Origin: Chinchilla lanigera
Taxonomy: Eukaryota > Chordata > Mammalia > Rodentia > Chinchillidae
Assembly (NCBI RefSeq): GCF_000276665.1
Contig: NW_004955435.1
Location: forward strand, 6,389,450-6,453,449
DNA length: 64,000 nt
Direction: 5' to 3'
Numbering within the stretch: position 1 is the first letter of the stretch; every line of letters starts with the position of its first letter. The notes under the pieces are model-generated. The model was not told the DNA's origin. It did no database searches and saw only the letters and a list, made by a program, of their open reading frames with translations. The position numbers and the translations under genes are program-made. This document shows, piece after piece, positions 58,501 through 64,000 of this stretch.

Positions 58501-59093
58501 TGTCTACAATTAAATGTCTCATAAATGATGAAATAATCCCTTAAACTTATTTAAGCTATTTAAAACCATAAAAACTACACACTCAAATTTGATTAAGCTG
58601 AAAAAATAAGAATGTGTCTGTAATTTCTAAGGGATTCCTATTTCCCATATCACTGGAAGCATAGCCTGATAAGAGTTCTTGCACTTTATTTATTATGTCT
58701 CTTGCCCTCTCTCCTCTGTTCTCTCTGTTTCTAAATTATTCACATTGAAATACATGGCCATTTGCTGATGAAAGAAAGAGTACCCTGAAACAATTACTTA
58801 TCAGAATCATTTAGCACTATGCCTTAAATACATATTTTGAAGTGCTCATAATCTTTTAAGCATAGATATTGTTGAATTTGGAAGTAATAATAATAAAGTT
58901 GAAGCTGGAAAGAAAAAACTACTTATTGTAACTCTTAGGGTTAGGTAGTATAATTCTTTGTCACAATTAGAACCACAGTTAAGATCTTTTGCTTTATAAT
59001 ATCAATAAAATTGATCACATTAATTCCTTTAAAAACTTACAACAGCTTAGTTTTGAATACACTGAGAGAAGAATAGGCTTCAGATGAGAATTT

Positions 59094-60055
59094 AACAGAG
59101 GTTCTCAGCCCTGAGAACTCACTAAGATCTCCTCAGACACTTTACAAGCAGTGCGGCTGCTGGGCCTCATTCCAGACCAACTGCATCAGGATATACGGAG
59201 GTAAAAGGCAGAGAATGGAGTGAAAATGCGAGCAAAATATGTAAATAAAGCCAGATGATCTTTGACAGAGGATGAAGGCAATGCAACGGAGTTGACGTTG
59301 AGTTCTCACTGAGTGCTGCTGGAACAACTAGACATTTGTATGCAAAATGTTTCGCTAGACACAGATTTTACACCTTTCACAACTTAGACTCTACATGGAT
59401 TACGCATCTAAATGTAGACTGCAGAAATATATGAAACTCCTAGAACATATCCTATGAGAAAATGTAGAGGACCTCCTCTTACACAGTGACTCAGTTAGGA
59501 CACCAAAGGCAATCCGGGGTGGAATCGATAAGCAAATTTCATTAAAATTAAAGCTCTCTGTTCTGTGAAAGATACTTTCAAATAATGAAAAACAAGCACT
59601 TGACTGGGAGGAACTATTTGCAAAAGATATCTCAGGTAAGGGAATATCACGATATAGGACACTGTGACCCAAAATACAGAGGGAAAGAACTCTACCAGCT
59701 CAACAATGAGAGCACAAACAACGTGCTTAAGACATGAGGCAGAGACTTAATAGACACCTCCACGCAAATATGTTTGAGGACCAGCGTTGCACTGCAGACA
59801 TCTCTCTAGGTGGGATCAGAAGCATGAAAGTTCAATGTAATACAATAGGGAATTAGAGAAACCTCTGGTGCTTTGGGCCAGAAAGAGTTCAGACCTGTTG
59901 ACCACAGGCTATGAATGTTGGGCAATGGGTGAGGAGACAGGGAGTTTTTACCAGGAGTTTAGGGAGTTCTCTTTGCTTGTCTTTTACTCTTTACCATGAG
60001 GTGCAAAAAGGAAGGGGAAAGAATAATTTTCATTTTAGCAAGCAAGAGTCCTTTT
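59094..60055 (-). repeat. Inverted duplication, arm 2
   Basis: Reverse complement of arm 1 (53338-54297), of nearly equal length. It starts with a MER5-like piece (GGTTCTCAGCCCTGAGAACTC, then CATTCCAGACCAACTGCATC) and continues into plus-strand L1 ORF2 3' sequence from about 59200: GATGATCTTTGACAGAGG, then GAACTATTTGCAAAAGATATC and AAGAACTCTACCAGCTCAAC. It ends in unassigned DNA at a B1 insertion. Confidence 0.92.
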
Positions 60056-60056
60056 T

Positions 60057-60182
60057 TATTTTTTCATTTTTTTGAGGCAGAATCTTGCTATGTAGTCCAG
60101 GCTGGCTTCGAACTTGTGGTGATCCTCCTACCCCAGCCTTCCAAGTGCTGGGATAATAGGCGTGTGCCACCACGCCCTGCTA
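60057..60182 (-). repeat. B1 SINE at the end of arm 2
   Basis: GAGGCAGAATCTTGCTATGT, GATCCTCCTACCCCAGCCTT, AAGTGCTGGGATAATAGGCG and CCACCACGCCCTGC give a well-preserved reversed B1. Flanks GAGTCCTTTTTTA and GGGTCCTTTTTAG form a target-site duplication with small changes. Confidence 0.95.
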
Positions 60183-60288
60183 AGGGTCCTTTTTAGCCTC
60201 CTCACTAGGGACTAGAGATGGGTGTGAATCACAATCTGAACTATCTTTGTTTTACTTTTAAATTTTTTATTAATATCCAAAATGTCAG

Positions 60289-60388
60289 NNNNNNNNNNNN
60301 NNNNNNNNNNNNNNNNNNNNNNNNNNNNNNNNNNNNNNNNNNNNNNNNNNNNNNNNNNNNNNNNNNNNNNNNNNNNNNNNNNNNNNNN
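60289..60388. other. Assembly gap (100 N)
   Basis: Exactly 100 undetermined bases, the conventional size for a gap of unknown length. Frames that cross it are artefacts. Confidence 0.98.
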
Positions 60389-60873
60389 AAAAATGGCTTT
60401 GATTACCACATCAGGTAAAAAATTGTGAATTCTTCATTCTTGGTCACTTTTTATGCTTCAGAAACCTGTATTGCATGCAAGTGAGCACTTTAAGCTTTGA
60501 AAACTGAAGGTCTCAGTACCAAGCAGTTTATGGATGGCATCAATAAAAGTGAAATCATCTTAACACAACTAGCTTGTTAAAGACCAGCAAGGGAGAAGCT
60601 GGTCGCCCTGCTGAGAAATAAAAGTCAGCACAATTTGTCTGAGGATAAAATTCTTCAGTCTGTCTACTTGACTATCTGTAAATTGCTAGCAAAATTAGAC
60701 TTTACAACTCCTATGCTTCTGAGGGTCAAGTTACAGAAATGAAAAATGTACAGTGTCACAATGTCAACATGAACTGATTTAGCAGTCTGATTTAAAAATC
60801 TGGGAAGTCAATAAAGTGAATTTAACATTTAGGTATAGAAGGTAATAATCTTTAGGACTTCCCTTTTCTTATC

Positions 60874-60990
60874 TTACTTTTTATAGGTTTTTTTGAGATA
60901 GGGTCTTACTAAGTATTTGAACTTGCGAACGTCCTCCTGCCTCAGCTGCCTGAGCACTGAAATTACAGGTGTGGGCCACCATGCTCAGAT
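60874..60990 (-). repeat. B1 SINE
   Basis: A TTTTTTTGAGATAGGGTCTT start, GTCCTCCTGCCTCAGCTGCC, ATTACAGGTGTGGGCCACCA and an ATGCTCAG end give a reversed B1 with a short internal deletion. Flanks GGACTTCCCTTTTCTTA and GGACCTCACTTTTCTTA are a diverged target-site duplication. Confidence 0.9.
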
Positions 60991-62163
60991 GGACCTCACT
61001 TTTCTTACCCTGTTTTTAAACTATGACATTTCTTTGATATTCAGATAAAACAAAACTAACAGTAACAGGACAGTGGTCAAAGGGTTCAATACATCTGATT
61101 TAATCAGACTAATACCTATACCACATATGGCACTGCTAACTTAATGCCTTCTCTATCCCACTGTATTCTATTCTTTTGGACCATTACATCACCCTTGCAA
61201 AAGCATTTACTTTTTTCACTAAAGTAATGGGTATAGGCAAATCTCTGCAGGATGCGCAGGAGTGATTACAAACGCAAGATACTTAGCGCTGCAACAGATG
61301 TTGATGATTTGGGGGAAATGCTGACTCTATATTGTGAGTCTGTCTCTCTTAGGGAAAAATAAGGTATTTCCAACTGCCTGCTAGCTATAAGAACAGAAGG
61401 CCTAAACAGCCTTGCTATCGCAGTAGAACACTAAAGTCCTGAGAAGGGGGCAAAAAGGAGTCACACAGAAGACTCATTTTAGTTCTTATCAGGAAGGGAG
61501 CAAATTTCTTCATCGGTGGTTCAATCTTTAGTTATGACCTCACAGACAAGATTAAGAGAAGGGAAAAGTACTATTGTCTGTGATCCAGTATATGTTTATG
61601 TGTAATCTGAATGAAAATAAATTGATCACAGAAGTGAAAACAATCAGTATTAATCTTTTCTAGTGCTTTGAGTTTATCATTGTTCTCATTGGTACCAGCA
61701 GTGTAGCACAAATGCAGTACCTATAGAAAGTATAAGCTCTGTCCCACTGTTACCACTTGACAGATAAAATAACAGAGGCATTTTGCTTGTGCCAGTGTAC
61801 ACTCAGGACACAGCATTATTTTAACTTGCTAATCAATCACTGTGTTTAAACAAACATATTTAAACAGGTTATGAATATAAATATAAAAAAGCCCCCAAAT
61901 TTCAAAGTCAAGAAATATTGGAAGTTGAAGAATGAGTCTAGAGTATTGCTGATAATTGTTTATTGTTTAAACAATTGTTTGCTTCATTCCTTCCTTTGCA
62001 CTTTTATTTATTTAACAGCTAAGTTTAGTAGGGAGACTACTACATTCCACACACCAATTTAAACAGTGCAACTAAAAATGTAAGATAGCTGTGGTCTCTG
62101 CCATAATGGAGTTTGTTTACTTTTTTGGCAGTGTATGCTGCATAGGAATGTTAGGGAAAATAA
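60991..62163. other. No recognised gene or repeat
   Basis: AT-rich DNA. A weak MIR-like block may be present near 61740-61800. No credible coding frame. Confidence 0.4.
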
Positions 62164-62169
62164 TGAGAT

Positions 62170-62270
62170 TTTTTTTTGTGTGTGTGTTTTTTTTCTGGTA
62201 CTGGGGATTGAACTCACGACGTTGCACTTGTTGGTCAGGCGCTGTGCCGCTGAGCTAAATCCCCAGCACC
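62170..62270 (-). repeat. ID-like SINE
   Basis: A T run interrupted by GTGTGTGTG is followed by CTGGTACTGGGGATTGAACT, TTGTTGGTCAGGCGCTGTGC and GAGCTAAATCCCCAGCACC, a reversed ID-like SINE. Only TGAGAT is shared by the flanks, so the target-site duplication is unclear. Confidence 0.92.
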
Positions 62271-64000
62271 ACTGAGATGTGATGATACAAAATTGAGTCT
62301 TGCAGGAAGTCAAATTGAGAGGCATTTAACAAAGTGACCAGTAGAAAAAAATATGCCTGCGTTACACAGAGTGGGAAGTAGTGGGATTTTCATTCGTTGT
62401 CAGTGTCAATATCCTGTTCTCACATAATTTAAGAGAAACCTGATCAATTACTGTCATCTGCAAAATTCAACAAAGTTTTCCTTTAGTTTCTTTGCCCATT
62501 GTAACTAGCCACAAAGTTATTCAATATTCAATAGGTATATCTTGTATTTCATAGCTACATCATAAAATTTTGATGAATGAATTAATGGATTGGCTCAGCT
62601 TAGAACTAACTTGTATACAACCTAAACTTCTTATTTTAATTCTTATTAAAAGCTTTACTTTGCCTTCTTGCATTGCCTAGTTTGTTTCTGTATTCCTCAT
62701 TCTGGGATGTGGCTTGTTTCGGTGAAATGGAGGTATTATGTTTCAAGATTTCTCTGGGCATGAAAAGTTTCAAAATCAGAATGAAGAAACCTCTAGAGAG
62801 CTTAAGAGCCCAAGGAGGGATTTCAGTATAGTTCAAGCTTGTTTATATGATAATAACTACTCCAACTTGTTTTGGGGATTCATTAGAGGAGGGTTTCCCA
62901 CTACTGCTGAGATGCAGTAGGAATTGTATCATTCCTCCAGAGTAACATACTCAGTGTGTGTGGAAGTGGTGAAATATTGTTTCAAGTACGAGCTTTATTT
63001 GAGGATATTTTGCAGCACCATTAGTCAGCCTCAGACAGAGGTTGGTCTAACAAAACAGCTCACATTTATTAGGGAAAGTAATTAATTGGACTAGAAAAGG
63101 TCAAGGGCAATGTTTTTATGTCTGTTCTATAAATATGTGAGTAAGTTCTTTCCTGAAAATCATTTCACAAATCACTATGCAGTTCTGCAGAAACAAAAGC
63201 CATTTCCTTGTTCATTTGTGTGAGTCTTGTTCTACCTTAATTTTCGATGTTGATGCTCCATATGGAATTGGATGGAATGAAGGGGATGTACATTACACCC
63301 GGAAGCTGACATAGTAGTGTGAGAACACTCACGAGGTAGACATTTGATAAACAGATGTCAGAAGACTTACGTATTTACTGACAAGGAAAAGAAGTCTATG
63401 ACTGGATTTACAGGATATAAATTGGGGAATAATGAAACATGAAATGATAAATGTTCGGTGGGTTCAGTCAAAGCAGCTAGATCCCCACGTAATGGGAGAC
63501 AGGAGGCTGTAGCTTGCTACCGAGCAGGCATGTGTCATGAGCTTTATCAAGATGAACCCGATGGAAGAATACATATTAGACTTTATGTGGATAAACTGGA
63601 GACAGAGATATCACTCTAAAGCATTTTCAAGCATTTTACAGGTAAAAGACAGTGAGATCTCTTTCTATCATTTGTAGCATTGGGCAGGATCTATAAAGTG
63701 AAATTAAAGAAATATTTTACAAGAAATATTAGATATTTATGTTTTAGTGACTGAATGAACAGAGAGAAAGAATGTGATAAAATGTTAAATATATCCAAAA
63801 TAGTAGGGACATTATTGATGAAACTAATGGTCTGGCCCGTCAGCTAACATGCGGGATATCAACAGTTTACCAGAGAGCACTGTGTTAGTACAGATACCAT
63901 TCTTGACTCCAGGACACTCTGTCATGTTTAGAGGGAGACTGGTAAGCCACTAATGTATCATAGAGTGTTGTGAAGGTAATACACCTACACAAGGGAAGGG
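62271..64000. other. No recognised gene or repeat
   Basis: AT-rich DNA to the end of the window, with only short domain-free frames. Confidence 0.4.

Overview
This window is vertebrate nuclear DNA, from a placental mammal and very probably a rodent. It is AT-rich, has no long open reading frames and is full of interspersed repeats. The rodent call rests on three things. There are many short tRNA-Ala-derived SINEs of ID type, there are monomeric B1 (7SL-derived) SINEs, and there is a family of about 350-400 bp TG...CA solo LTRs of ERVL-MaLR character. The ID-like consensus (a 'GGGGCTGGGGATTTAGCTCAG' type head, a 'CTGCCTGGCAAGC' middle and a 'GTTCGGTTCC' B box) is not the mouse or rat form. A castorimorph such as a heteromyid or geomyid rodent is my best guess, but this is weak. 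I found no convincing protein-coding exon, structural RNA gene, CRISPR array or bacterial feature. The window reads as intergenic or deep intronic DNA.

Layout. 1-2990: the 5' part of a minus-strand L1, with a GC-rich tandemly repeated 5'UTR, a frameshifted ORF1 and a broken endonuclease domain running off the window edge. 3.0-9.7 kb: mostly unassigned, with MIR, B1 and ID-like copies. 9.7-17.3 kb: two MaLR-type solo LTRs, an L1 3' end, and a probable old LINE (L1/HAL1-like) carrying a young ID-like SINE. 19.0-24.1 kb: an MLT1-like LTR, an L2 split by an LTR with a perfect 5 bp duplication, and a nested stack (L1 containing a MaLR LTR containing a B1, plus an ID-like SINE). 28-31 kb: an L1 3' end, possible older LINE sequence and a MER2-like DNA transposon. 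38.8-41.8 kb: a nearly complete non-coding MaLR element (LTR, internal region, LTR) with later insertions. 45.5-51.5 kb: two related ~650 bp LTRs of another family, two MaLR LTRs (one holding an assembly gap), another LTR and a young ID-like SINE. 53.3-60.1 kb: a ~960 bp inverted duplication with ~4.8 kb between the arms. 60.3-64 kb: an assembly gap, B1 and ID-like SINEs, otherwise unassigned.

Nothing here functions together as a gene system. The most notable structures are the inverted duplication whose arms share a composite of old repeats and each end at a SINE insertion; the L1 5'UTR built from two kinds of ~141 and ~149 bp tandem units; the MaLR element containing an unidentified 272 bp insert with a 16 bp target-site duplication; and the paired 650 bp LTRs. 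Repeat family names come from remembered consensus patterns, not from a database search.
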